Assembly (NCBI GenBank): GCA_936933955.1
Contig: CAKZIN010000042.1
Coordinates: 1 to 15,020 of the forward strand
Direction: 5' to 3'
Length of the DNA stretch: 15,020 nt
From: an uncultured Sphingopyxis sp.
GTDB taxonomy: Bacteria > Pseudomonadota > Alphaproteobacteria > Sphingomonadales > Sphingomonadaceae
Shown here: piece by piece, positions 1-6,933 of the stretch
How positions within the stretch are numbered: the first letter of the stretch is position 1
Layout of the letters: each line of letters opens with the position of its first letter
Program-made: the position numbers and the translations under genes
The notes under the pieces: generated by a model
What the model saw: the letters and a program-made list of their open reading frames with translations, nothing else
Told to the model about the DNA's origin: nothing
Databases searched by the model: none

Positions 1-78
1 GCGAAGGCCGTGGCGGCGCAACTCGGGGTCCCACGCGCGCTCGCCTACGCCCGCGCAGTGGAGCTCGCACAGCGGTGA
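1..78 (+). CDS. rsmI: 16S rRNA 2'-O-ribose methyltransferase RsmI, C-terminal end (partial)
   Basis: Only the last 25 codons are in the window; the gene enters from the left in frame 1 and stops with TGA at 76-78. The visible tail (AKAVAAQLGVPRALAYARAV, then ELAQR) has the small helical C-terminal pattern of RsmI, where a 'VA...GLPR..LY.RAL.L' segment ends the protein. RsmI methylates the 2'-OH of C1402 of 16S rRNA with S-adenosylmethionine (family knowledge). The assignment rests on this short tail and on the neighbour: yraN often follows rsmI in proteobacteria, and here its GTG start overlaps this stop. The catalytic SAM-binding part lies outside the window, so this is a reasoned but not certain call. 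Confidence 0.75.
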   Translation, partial: AKAVAAQLGVPRALAYARAVELAQR

Positions 79-434
79 GCCGCGACCGCGCCGCCGCCGA
101 ACGGCAGGGCCGACGCGGCGAAACGCTCGCCGCCTGGTACCTGCGCCTTCACGGCTGGCAGATCGTGGCGCAGCGTTGCCGGGTGCGCGGGGGAGAGGTC
201 GATATCGTCGCCCGGCGCGGACGCACGCTCGCCTTTGTCGAGGTCAAGTGGCGCGCGAGCGGGGCGGATCGCGACCTCGCGCTTGACGCGTGGCGGCTGC
301 GACGAGTGTCGCGCGCGGCCGAAGCGCTGGCGCATCGGTTCGCGCGGGCCGACGAAGATTGTCGGCTCGACGCGATCCTGCTTGCGCCGGGACGCTGGCC
401 ACGCCACCTCAAGGGCCTGTCCGCCGCGCCGTGA
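75..434 (+). CDS. yraN: YraN / UPF0102 family putative endonuclease
   Basis: A 119-residue protein matching the short UPF0102 (YraN) family, which has a restriction-endonuclease/Holliday-junction-resolvase-like fold; its cellular role is unproven. The signature is clear: GRRGETLAAWYL near residues 12-23, then GGEVDIVARRGRTLAFVEVK (39-58). The candidate metal-binding set is E41, D43, E56 and K58, the usual E-x-D...ExK arrangement, so the active site looks intact. The start is a GTG at 75-77 overlapping the rsmI TGA (GTGA, 4 nt), with GGAG at 60-63 upstream; this implies translational coupling. gshB follows 44 nt downstream. Length is normal for the family. Confidence 0.93.
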   Translation: MSRDRAAAERQGRRGETLAAWYLRLHGWQIVAQRCRVRGGEVDIVARRGRTLAFVEVKWRASGADRDLALDAWRLRRVSRAAEALAHRFARADEDCRLDAILLAPGRWPRHLKGLSAAP

Positions 435-478
435 CACGCGTGGCTTGGCCGCATCTTCGCCAGAGGTTGAGTCCGACC

Positions 479-1486
479 ATGCCATCCGCCCGCTTGCGCG
501 TTGCCTTTCAGATGGACCCGATGGAGGGGATCGGCATTGCCGGCGACAGCAGCTTTGCGCTGATGCTGGCGGCGCAGGCGCGCGGGCATGAACTGTGGCA
601 TTACACCGCTGACGCGCTCAGCTGGCAGCAGGACGCGGAGCAGGGAACGCTGACCGCGCGCGCGACGCGCATCGAGCATGTCGAGCGAACCTCGGGCGCG
701 CACTTCCGGGCTGGAGAGGTGCGCGAGCTCGACCTCGGCGATGAGATCGATGTCATCTGGATGCGGCAGGACCCGCCCTTCGACCTCGGCTACATCACCG
801 CGACGCACCTCCTCGAACGGGTCGCGCAGCGGACGCTGGTGGTCAACGATCCAACGGAGGTTCGCAACGCGCCCGAGAAACTGTGGGTGCTCGACTTCGC
901 ACGTTTCATGCCGCCGACGCTGATCACGCGCGATGTCGCGGCGGTGCGCGCCTTTCATGCGCGGCATGGCGCGATCGTGGTGAAGCCGCTCCACGGCAAC
1001 GCGGGCGCCGCGGTGTTCCGCATCGGTGAGGACGGCGCCAACATCGGCGCGCTGAGCGAATTGTTCGGCCACGTCTGGCGCGAACCCTTCATGGTACAGC
1101 CCTTCCTCCCCGAAGTGCGCGAGGGCGACAAGCGCATCGTGCTGGTCGACGGGGAAGTTGCGGGCGCGATCAACCGCGTGCCGGGCGCGGGCGAAATCCG
1201 CTCGAACCTCGCCGCCGGGGGAAGCGCGCATGCGACGCAGCTGACCGAGCGCGAGCGCGAGATCTGCGCCGCGCTGGCCCCCGAGCTCAAGCGGCGCGGT
1301 CTGCTGTTCGTCGGCATCGACGTGATCGGCGGCAAATGGCTGACGGAAATCAACGTCACCTCGCCCACGGGTATCGTCGTCATGGACGCCTTCAACGGCA
1401 CCGACACCGCCGCCATGATCTGGGACGCGGTCGAGGCGAAAGTGGCCGCGCGGACCGGCGGGCGTACGGTAGCGGAGGGCCGCTGA
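479..1486 (+). CDS. gshB: glutathione synthetase
   Basis: A 335-residue cytosolic ATP-grasp enzyme that joins gamma-glutamylcysteine and glycine with ATP to make glutathione. Family marks seen: the N-terminal 'VAFQMDPMEGIGIAGDSSFA' block (residues 8-27), MRQDPPFDLGYITATHLLE (95-113) followed by VVNDP (121-125), the ATP-binding VVKPLHGNAGAAVFR (167-181), the QPFLPEVREGDKR segment (207-219), and the metal/glycine-site ENT-type motif TEINVTSPTG (289-298). The open frame extends upstream to 290, but it would overlap yraN in another frame. The ATG at 479 starts exactly where homology starts, with AGAGG at 462-466. The stop overlaps the dedA ATG (TGATG, sharing base 1486). About 315-335 residues is usual for GshB. 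Confidence 0.96.
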   Translation: MPSARLRVAFQMDPMEGIGIAGDSSFALMLAAQARGHELWHYTADALSWQQDAEQGTLTARATRIEHVERTSGAHFRAGEVRELDLGDEIDVIWMRQDPPFDLGYITATHLLERVAQRTLVVNDPTEVRNAPEKLWVLDFARFMPPTLITRDVAAVRAFHARHGAIVVKPLHGNAGAAVFRIGEDGANIGALSELFGHVWREPFMVQPFLPEVREGDKRIVLVDGEVAGAINRVPGAGEIRSNLAAGGSAHATQLTEREREICAALAPELKRRGLLFVGIDVIGGKWLTEINVTSPTGIVVMDAFNGTDTAAMIWDAVEAKVAARTGGRTVAEGR

Positions 1487-2103
1487 TGGACCTGACCCAG
1501 CTCGTCCTCGATGGCATCGCGCGGGGCGGTTACCTCGGCATCTTTCTGCTGATGGCGCTGGAGAATATCTTCCCCCCGATCCCGTCGGAGGTGATCATGG
1601 GGGTGGGCGGGATCAACGTCGCCGACGGGCGGATGGACGTGGTTCCGCTGATGCTCGCCGGGACCTTTGGCTCCACGCTGGGGAACTATGCCTGGTTTCT
1701 GGTCGGGCGGCGGTTGGGGATCGAGCGGCTGCGGCCGTTCGTCGAACGCTGGGGCCGCTGGCTGACGCTCGACTGGAAAACGGTCGAGCAGATGAACGCC
1801 TTTTTCCATCGGCACGGGCACTGGATCGTGTTCGGGGTCCGGTTCTCGCCGCTGTTTCGAACGATGATCTCCCTCCCCGCGGGCCTCGCTCGGATGGGGC
1901 ATGTGCCCTTTCTGCTCTACACTTTTGCCGGGGCGGCGATCTGGAACGGGCTGCTGGTGTGGGCAGGCTGGCACCTCGGCACCAATTTCAGGGAGCTGGC
2001 GAAATGGACCGGGCCGGTAGTGGTCGCGTCGTTGGCGATCGTCCTCGTCGTTTATCTGTGGCGCGTGTTCACCTGGCGCCCGGACCCTCCCGTTCAGCCC
2101 TGA
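1486..2103 (+). CDS. DedA-family (VTT-domain) integral membrane protein
   Basis: A 205-residue inner-membrane protein of the DedA/SNARE-associated family. Members act in membrane homeostasis, and some are flippases of undecaprenyl phosphate or phosphatidylethanolamine (family knowledge; the substrate cannot be read here). Visible marks: the acidic re-entrant motif ENIFPPIPSE (26-35, with E26 and E35), the conserved GSTLGNYAWFLVGRRLG (62-78), and the arginine motif RFSPLFRTMISLPAGLARM (119-137, with R119 and R125). Hydrophobic segments lie near 13-30, 52-73, 141-162 and 176-193. The start overlaps the gshB stop, with GGAGGG at 1474-1479 six bases ahead, so it is translated with gshB. The 3' end overlaps the convergent gene at 2094-2483 by 10 nt. 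Confidence 0.93.
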   Translation: MDLTQLVLDGIARGGYLGIFLLMALENIFPPIPSEVIMGVGGINVADGRMDVVPLMLAGTFGSTLGNYAWFLVGRRLGIERLRPFVERWGRWLTLDWKTVEQMNAFFHRHGHWIVFGVRFSPLFRTMISLPAGLARMGHVPFLLYTFAGAAIWNGLLVWAGWHLGTNFRELAKWTGPVVVASLAIVLVVYLWRVFTWRPDPPVQP

Positions 2104-2483
2104 TCGCTCGTCCCGCGCGGCAGCAGCGCGGCGGCGAGCGTCGCGAGAGCGGCGGCGCGTGCGCTGGCCAGCGTTGCAACATCTGACCGAAGCACCCTCG
2201 CCACGACGGCATCCTCCTCGCCTTCGATAAAGCGCAGTTGCAACGCCGCTTGGGTGAGCGGCGCCAACTCCCCAACCGCGTCCGCCAGCATGTCAACCAG
2301 TCGCTCCTCGAGCGCGCCGGAGGATGAGGGGGAGAGGTGCACCAGCGCCTGCGCGATCAGCCGCGGTTCGACGATGGCGGCGTTCCGGTAGCGGCGCGCG
2401 AGACGGGCGAGGCGCCGCTCCGCCAGCGCTTCCGGCAGCTTGCGGTCCGGGCCGCCGGGCATGTCGAGGAGGCGCGGGAGCAT
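2094..2483 (-). CDS. hypothetical protein, faint resemblance to a sigma-70 region 4 helix set
   Basis: A 129-residue cytosolic protein I do not recognise. Coding on this strand is supported by a strong G/C preference in third positions through almost every codon, and by a balanced, non-low-complexity composition; the overlapping frames give arginine-rich shadow translations. The C-terminal half (roughly 70-120) contains LTQAALQLRFIEGEEDAVVA followed by RVLRSDVATL, then an alanine-rich helix. This loosely recalls 'L....R.ALELRFVEG.SDAEIA..LG.S..TVKSR' of sigma-70 region 4, but the helix-turn-helix core residues are not well kept, so no function is assigned. The ATG at 2483 is the first in-frame start; no clear Shine-Dalgarno precedes it, and an upstream non-ATG start is possible. 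The 3' end overlaps dedA by 10 nt, tail to tail. Confidence 0.6.
   Translation of the reverse strand: MLPRLLDMPGGPDRKLPEALAERRLARLARRYRNAAIVEPRLIAQALVHLSPSSSGALEERLVDMLADAVGELAPLTQAALQLRFIEGEEDAVVARVLRSDVATLASARAAALATLAAALLPRGTSDQG
2105..2140. terminator. two-part hairpin just after dedA, possible terminator
   Basis: CGCTCG (2105-2110) pairs with CGAGCG (2135-2140), and inside it CCGCGC (2113-2118) pairs with GCGCGG (2126-2131). This makes a 12-bp stem with a small internal bulge, two bases after the dedA stop. There is no U-tract on the plus strand, so intrinsic termination is doubtful. The stem also lies inside the coding end of the convergent gene on the minus strand. Confidence 0.3.
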
Positions 2484-2657
2484 GCGACGTCGTCCACTGG
2501 CAGCCGCAACCGTTGCAGCCTCGTCAGATAGGCAACGGCGCCCGGTCGCCGCGCTTTAGGGCGCGCAATCCCCGCATTTTGTCGCGTCCCGACGTCGCGT
2601 CCGCGCCGGAGCCTAACCGCAAAACTTTGTTTACCCGAAGCGCGGCATAAACCCGCC

Positions 2658-3128
2658 ATGGAATATCAGCCCGCACCCTTGATCGGCGACCATCAGCGCG
2701 AGCAGCGCATCGCAAAGCTCTTGGTTCTGGCGCTTTCTTCAGCGCGCGAGGAACGCGCGCGAATCGTGGTGCGCAATCTTTCGCCGCACGGCCTCGGCGC
2801 ACGCGGCGATATTGACCTCCTCGCGTGTGAGCGGGTGACGGTGCACCTGCCCGGCGGGCGTGACGTGGCGGCGACGGTGCGCTGGGCGCGCAAGGGCAGC
2901 TTTGGCCTCGCCCTCGACGAGCGGATCGAGCCGGACGCGCTTCAGACGCGCGCGGTCGCGAGCCCTACGGAACTGCGCTCGCGCGATGATGCTCCGGGCT
3001 TTGAACCCCTTCGCGTCGCGCCGCAGCAAGCCAGGAGAAGCGGCTTTCGACGCAGCCATCGCGATCAGGTGTTGAGCGACAGCGGTTTCGCCGGGAGCGG
3101 CGTGTCGGACTGGCTCGACCGCGGCTAG
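2658..3128 (+). CDS. PilZ-domain protein
   Basis: A 156-residue protein whose first ~90 residues fit the PilZ fold, a cyclic-di-GMP receptor domain. Seen: an arginine-bearing start (R14-E-Q-R17), the strand ERARIVVRN leading to N40-L-S42-P-H-G45 (the [D/N]xSxxG motif), then VTVHLPGGRDVAATVRWARK and FGLALDE, typical of the last strands. The first c-di-GMP-binding motif, normally RxxxR, appears as RxxR, so binding is uncertain. Residues ~95-156 form a charged tail without recognisable domain. No good ribosome-binding site precedes the ATG at 2658. It is a single-gene unit between the small minus-strand gene and the tRNAs. The family call is fairly firm; the role is unknown. Confidence 0.8.
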   Translation: MEYQPAPLIGDHQREQRIAKLLVLALSSAREERARIVVRNLSPHGLGARGDIDLLACERVTVHLPGGRDVAATVRWARKGSFGLALDERIEPDALQTRAVASPTELRSRDDAPGFEPLRVAPQQARRSGFRRSHRDQVLSDSGFAGSGVSDWLDRG

Positions 3129-3286
3129 GGCGCGCAGCGTAGAGGGTCGACCCATCCAGCAGAGCCAACTTGCGCGATTGTCGTTAGAGGACGTTGAGCG
3201 TACTCCAGCCGCGGCGGCAACGGCGACGACGCAGTCGAACCCTGCGAATAAGTTCATGGCTGGAGACGGTGCAGCAGGCGCGCCGC

Positions 3287-3361
3287 TGGTGACCCCTACG
3301 GGAATCGAACCCGTGTTTCAGCCGTGAGAGGGCCGCGTCCTAACCGCTAGACGAAGGGGCC
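3287..3361 (-). tRNA. tRNA-Glu, anticodon CUC
   Basis: Read on the minus strand this is a 75-nt tRNA beginning GGCCCCTTCGTCTAGCGGTT, with the 3' CCA encoded. The acceptor stem pairs GGCCCCT with AGGGGTC (one G-U), the discriminator is A, and the T-arm is ACGGG-TTCGATT-CCCGT. The anticodon stem CGGCC/GGCTG (one G-U) closes the loop CTCTCAC, giving anticodon CUC at 3328-3326, which reads GAG. It lies 49 nt downstream of the UUC copy and is identical to it except at wobble position 34. It is probably co-transcribed from the promoter upstream of that copy. Confidence 0.97.
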
Positions 3362-3410
3362 AATGGGGTGCCGTCGTGGGCATCCAACCGGCGCTCCGAC
3401 CGCGGAAAAG

Positions 3411-3485
3411 TGGTGACCCCTACGGGAATCGAACCCGTGTTTCAGCCGTGAAAGGGCCGCGTCCTAACCGCTAGACGAAGGGGCC
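3411..3485 (-). tRNA. tRNA-Glu, anticodon UUC
   Basis: A 75-nt tRNA on the minus strand with encoded CCA. Acceptor, D, anticodon and T arms are as in the neighbouring copy, and the anticodon loop is CTTTCAC, giving UUC (3452-3450), which reads GAA and, by wobble, GAG. It has the tRNA-Glu signature start and the GGTTCGATTCC T-arm. It is the promoter-proximal gene of the pair, with a TTGACC-17-TTAGGG promoter about 40-70 nt upstream. recJ ends 83 nt upstream on the same strand. Confidence 0.97.
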
Positions 3486-3526
3486 AATCCTCCCGGCGCG
3501 AACCGGGGGCATCGGAGCGGTGCGCC

Positions 3527-3555
3527 CCCTAACGCGCGGCATGGGGCGCGGTCAA
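3527..3555 (-). promoter_or_regulatory. probable sigma-70-type promoter for the tRNA-Glu pair
   Basis: On the minus strand TTGACC (3555-3550) is followed after exactly 17 nt by TTAGGG (3532-3527) and then a G+C-rich stretch, the arrangement expected of a stable-RNA promoter in alphaproteobacteria. It sits between the recJ stop (3569) and the first tRNA (5' end at 3485), so the tRNAs need not depend on recJ transcription. The -10 element is only a partial match, hence moderate confidence. Confidence 0.5.
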
Positions 3556-3568
3556 GGCTGCGGCGCGA

Positions 3569-5371
3569 TCAATCCGCCGCCGCCGCATCGTCGAGGTGCA
3601 TTTCGGCGCGGTCGCCTCCGCCCCAGTCGTCGCGCTTGATCCTCCCGGCGAGCCACCAGCGGCTCCCCGGCTTGGCGCCGAGCAGCGCCTGGCCGAGCGG
3701 GGTATCGACCGCGCGGAAGGCGACCGCCTTGAACGATCCGCCGTCGTCACCACTCGCGACGATGCGCAGATGATCGCCGTTCGCGCCAACGACGTCGGCC
3801 TTGATCAGCCGCACCGGCCCCGCGGCGACGCGCACCTGCGGCCAGCCGTGGCCGTAGGGGCCGCCCGCGGCGATGGCTTCGGCAAACGCCCCGCACACCC
3901 CGCGCGGGGAGAGCAGCGCGTCCAAGGACAGCGCGCGGTTGGCGCAGGCGTCGCGCACGTCCTCACCGAGCCGCTCGCACAGATATTCGGTGAGCGGCGC
4001 GACGCCGCCCGGCGCCACCGTCAGCCCTGCCGCCATCGCATGCCCCCCACCAGCGAGCAGCAACCCTTCGTCGCGCGCGGCGATCACCGCCTTGCCGAGA
4101 TCGACTCCGGCGATCGACCGGCCCGAGCCCTTGCCCGTCCCGTCCTCCCCCAGCGCCACCACGATTGCCGGCAGGCCGAGCTTTTCCTTGAGCCGCCCGG
4201 CGACGATGCCGATCACGCCGGGGTGCCAGCCCGCCCCCGCCACCACCGCGACCGAGGCGTTGGCGCACAGCGCCGCGGCCGCATGCGCATCGTCGAGCAC
4301 GCCCGCTTCGACCGCGCGGCGCTCTTCGTTGAGCCGGTCGAGTTCGGCGGCGATGGCGCGCGCTTCGGCCGGGTCTTCGGTGGTGAGCAAGCGCACGCCG
4401 AGGTCCGCCGCGCCGACGCGACCACCGGCGTTGATGCGCGGGCCGAGCGCGAACCCGAGCTCATGCGCGCCGGGCGCCGCCGACATGCGCGATGCATCGG
4501 CGAGCGCGGCGAGGCCGATGTTCTGCCGCCGCGCCATCACCTTCAACCCCTGCGCCACGAACGCACGGTTGAGCCCGGTGAGCTTGGCGACGTCGGCGAC
4601 CGTCCCCAGCGCGACCAGATCGAGCAGGCTCATCAGATCGGGCGCGGGGCGGTCCGCGAAATAACCCTCGCCGCGCAGTCGCCGCACCAGCGCCGCGCCG
4701 AGCAGAAAAGCGACGCCGACCGCGGCGAGGTGACCGTGGGCGCGCGCTACGGCTCCCCCGTCGAGCCGGTTCGGATTGACCAGCGCGTGCGCGTGCGGGA
4801 GCTCGGTCGAGCATTGGTGATGGTCGACCACCACCACCTCCAGCCCCACGTCGCGCGCCGCAGCGAGCGCCTCGAACGCCTGCGCGCCACAATCGACGGT
4901 GACGACAAGATCGTAGCCGCGCGCCTTCAGCGCCACCAGCGCGTCGGCCGATGGGCCGTAGCCTTCGAGCAGCCGGTCGGGGATGTAGGCGTCCGCGCTC
5001 ACCCCGAGTTGCCGTAGCAGCCGGATCATCAGCGCGGCGGACGTCGCGCCGTCGACGTCATAGTCGCCGAAAATGCACACCCGCTCCCCCCGCCACACGG
5101 CGTGGGCGAGCCGTTCCGCCGCGGCCTCCATGTCATCGAACTCGGCCGGGTCGGGCATGAAGCTGCGGATTGTCGGCGTACGCCAGTCGTCGATGGCCTC
5201 GCGCAGCGCGCCGCGGGCGAGGAGGATGCGGCTGACGAGGTCGTCGGGGCGATCCGTCGCCTCCTCCGCCCCATCGCGCCAGCGCCAGCGCTGCCCGCTG
5301 ACCGAGCGCACCACGCCCAGCGCGGCGGGAGGCTCGTCCCGGCCGGGAGCGGGGGCGGGGGCGGCGCTCAT
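3569..5371 (-). CDS. recJ: single-stranded-DNA-specific 5'-3' exonuclease RecJ
   Basis: A 600-residue DHH-family nuclease that degrades single-stranded DNA 5' to 3' in recombination, mismatch and base-excision repair, using Mn/Mg. Motifs in order: FGDYDVDGATS (101-111), VTVDCGA (157-163), the name-giving VVVVDHHQC (179-187), and LVNPNR (197-202). The DHHA1 part follows, with GWHPGVIGIVAGRL (381-394), GSGRSI (415-420) and GGGHAMAAG (441-449), and then the C-terminal OB-fold region (~480-600). All catalytic motifs are intact and length is normal. The frame runs upstream to 5605, but the ATG at 5371 fits the family start and overlaps the stop of the PH-domain gene (ATGA, 5371-5368). No strong Shine-Dalgarno is visible there, so it probably relies on translational coupling. 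Confidence 0.96.
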   Translation of the reverse strand: MSAAPAPAPGRDEPPAALGVVRSVSGQRWRWRDGAEEATDRPDDLVSRILLARGALREAIDDWRTPTIRSFMPDPAEFDDMEAAAERLAHAVWRGERVCIFGDYDVDGATSAALMIRLLRQLGVSADAYIPDRLLEGYGPSADALVALKARGYDLVVTVDCGAQAFEALAAARDVGLEVVVVDHHQCSTELPHAHALVNPNRLDGGAVARAHGHLAAVGVAFLLGAALVRRLRGEGYFADRPAPDLMSLLDLVALGTVADVAKLTGLNRAFVAQGLKVMARRQNIGLAALADASRMSAAPGAHELGFALGPRINAGGRVGAADLGVRLLTTEDPAEARAIAAELDRLNEERRAVEAGVLDDAHAAAALCANASVAVVAGAGWHPGVIGIVAGRLKEKLGLPAIVVALGEDGTGKGSGRSIAGVDLGKAVIAARDEGLLLAGGGHAMAAGLTVAPGGVAPLTEYLCERLGEDVRDACANRALSLDALLSPRGVCGAFAEAIAAGGPYGHGWPQVRVAAGPVRLIKADVVGANGDHLRIVASGDDGGSFKAVAFRAVDTPLGQALLGAKPGSRWWLAGRIKRDDWGGGDRAEMHLDDAAAAD

Positions 5372-6933
5372 CGGAGCACCGCCGCGCGGATTGCCTGCGC
5401 GTTGCGTGCGGGAAGGTCGATCAATTCGATGCCATCCGCGCCGACCGGGCCGGGCACGCCCAGCTTGATCCGTGCGAGGCCAAGCGCGCGGGCGATCGGG
5501 CCCTGCCGCACCTCTGCGCTGTGCACCGATTGTAGCGGGACGATATGGTGCACACGCTCGAAAAAGCCTTCGACGGTGTGCAGCACGTCGCCGACGATGC
5601 GCCACCCGCTGGTCCGGCTCTCGACCCAGCCCGCGACGCCGACGAGGAGCGCGACGGCGCCCACGACCCCGGCACTGATCTCCAGCGGCAATCGCGCGAC
5701 TTGCGGGACCAGCATGCTGCAGGTGCCCAGCAGGAGGGAGAACATCGCCAGTCCCATCGCGGGCAGCATCGTCGCGCGCAGCGGCGGGCGGGTCCAGCCT
5801 TCGCGCGCGCCCTCCTCATAGCCTGCGCGATCGAGCGCGACTTCATGCAGGATGGTGTCGATCTCGGGCATCGTCGCAAACGGGGCGACGTCCTGCCCAC
5901 GGCGTTCGGGGCTGGGCATGCCGTCGTCGCTCGCCTTTGTCGCCTGCCCGCCGAGGCTACGCAGCGAAAGGCGCCCGTAGCCCAGCCGCCGTTCGACAAT
6001 GCCCATCGCCAGTCGCGCCGCCTGGACGCGCCTGATCGGGATGGTGACGTCGCTGCGGGTGATGAGCCCGCGTCGACGGCGAAACCCGCGCGGCACCCGC
6101 TCAAGCGTAAAGCCATGGTCGGTGAGAAAGGATCGGATGACGCCGGAGGCCAGTCCGACGGCGAGTGCCGCTGCGATGCCGAGCGGGACAAGCAGCCAGG
6201 TGGCGGCGGCGAACCATGCTTCCACCGCCGCGCTGTCGGGCAGCCATCGCTCGATCCAGCGGTCGGGAATGAAGCCATCAAAGGTTTGGAACAGACCCGC
6301 CGCGATGGCCACGAAGGTGAAGCTCATCGCGAACAGCCCGGACAGGAACACGCGCCCGCTGCTCATGGCGAAGATCAAGCGGCCGTGCTGTGCGTCCGCC
6401 ACGCTATCATTGTGGTCGGCTGTGGGAAGCGCCGAGGCGCGCACGTCACGCAGCTGCGCGCGAAGCGCTTCGGCAAGGCCAGCGTCGATGCTGTCGAGGC
6501 TCGCGTCGGCACCCGCGCCACCGCCGGTATCGAAGCGGACGTGCGCCAGGCCGAACAGGCGGTCGAGCGCACGCTGTTCGATGTGAAGATCCTGCAAGCG
6601 CTCGTAGGGGATGGTGCGGTGCTGCTTGGCGATCACCCCGCTGTCGATGCTCACCGCATCTTCCCCCAGCGTCCAGCGAAAACGGGTGAAGCGGATGATC
6701 GCGCCGACACCGGCGACGAGGGCGATGGCCATGATCGCCGGGACGATCAGATGCCCGCGCCCGGTCCAGCCGATCGCCACCAGCGCCGGGATCAGCCCCG
6801 ATAATGTGCCAGGCAGCGCGCGCACGACGTCGATCAGCGGGCTCGCGGGATGCAGTCGCTGCGGCACGCCCAGCGGCACCGCGAGGCGGCGACGACGCGG
6901 CGGCGGCGCGGGGAGCGCCACGTCCTCGCTCAC
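5368..6933 (-). CDS. bacterial PH-domain (YdbT-like, bPH2) membrane protein
   Basis: A 521-residue inner-membrane protein with three repeats of the bacterial pleckstrin-homology domain, as in Bacillus YdbT. Each repeat begins near a 'W.l..d.v....G......TIP..r.Q.l...q....R..GLa.v' pattern: repeat 1 at ~86-165 (VIAKQHRTIPYERLQDLHIE), repeat 2 at ~269-335 (RGLITRSDVTIPIRRVQAAR) and repeat 3 at ~443-515 (HIVPLQSVHSAEVRQGPIAR then LGLARIKLG). Membrane segments lie near 45-82 (two), 197-216, 240-265, 390-410 and 418-436. Function is unknown; some relatives affect stress or bacteriocin tolerance. The start is a GTG at 6933, overlapping the preceding gene's stop (GTGA), with GGAG five bases ahead (6942-6939). 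The stop overlaps recJ's ATG. Confidence 0.88.
   Translation of the reverse strand: MSEDVALPAPPPRRRRLAVPLGVPQRLHPASPLIDVVRALPGTLSGLIPALVAIGWTGRGHLIVPAIMAIALVAGVGAIIRFTRFRWTLGEDAVSIDSGVIAKQHRTIPYERLQDLHIEQRALDRLFGLAHVRFDTGGGAGADASLDSIDAGLAEALRAQLRDVRASALPTADHNDSVADAQHGRLIFAMSSGRVFLSGLFAMSFTFVAIAAGLFQTFDGFIPDRWIERWLPDSAAVEAWFAAATWLLVPLGIAAALAVGLASGVIRSFLTDHGFTLERVPRGFRRRRGLITRSDVTIPIRRVQAARLAMGIVERRLGYGRLSLRSLGGQATKASDDGMPSPERRGQDVAPFATMPEIDTILHEVALDRAGYEEGAREGWTRPPLRATMLPAMGLAMFSLLLGTCSMLVPQVARLPLEISAGVVGAVALLVGVAGWVESRTSGWRIVGDVLHTVEGFFERVHHIVPLQSVHSAEVRQGPIARALGLARIKLGVPGPVGADGIELIDLPARNAQAIRAAVLR

Noticed and set aside
2490..2560. Protein-like stretch (AYLTRLQRLRLPVDDV) on the minus strand in another frame, suggesting a frameshift at the start of the 2094-2483 gene
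   Set aside because: Upstream of this short stretch the frame has poor third-position bias (TTA, AGT, TTT, AAA, AAT codons), so a disrupted longer gene is not supported.
2627..2651. TTGTTT ... CATAAA as a promoter for the PilZ gene
   Set aside because: The spacing is only 13 nt and the -10 would be 6 nt from the start codon; not a credible sigma-70 promoter.
3129..3286. Intergenic stretch between the PilZ gene and the tRNAs, examined for a tRNA terminator, attachment site or mobile-element remnant
   Set aside because: No convincing hairpin with U-tract, no repeat of the tRNA 3' end and no integrase nearby; nothing to report.
3596..5017. Long plus-strand open frame (473 residues) opposite recJ, and similar long frames opposite the PH-domain, Atm1 and M3 genes
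   Set aside because: These are antisense shadows caused by high G+C; their translations are His/Arg/Ala/Gly-rich without domains, while the opposite strand encodes clear families.
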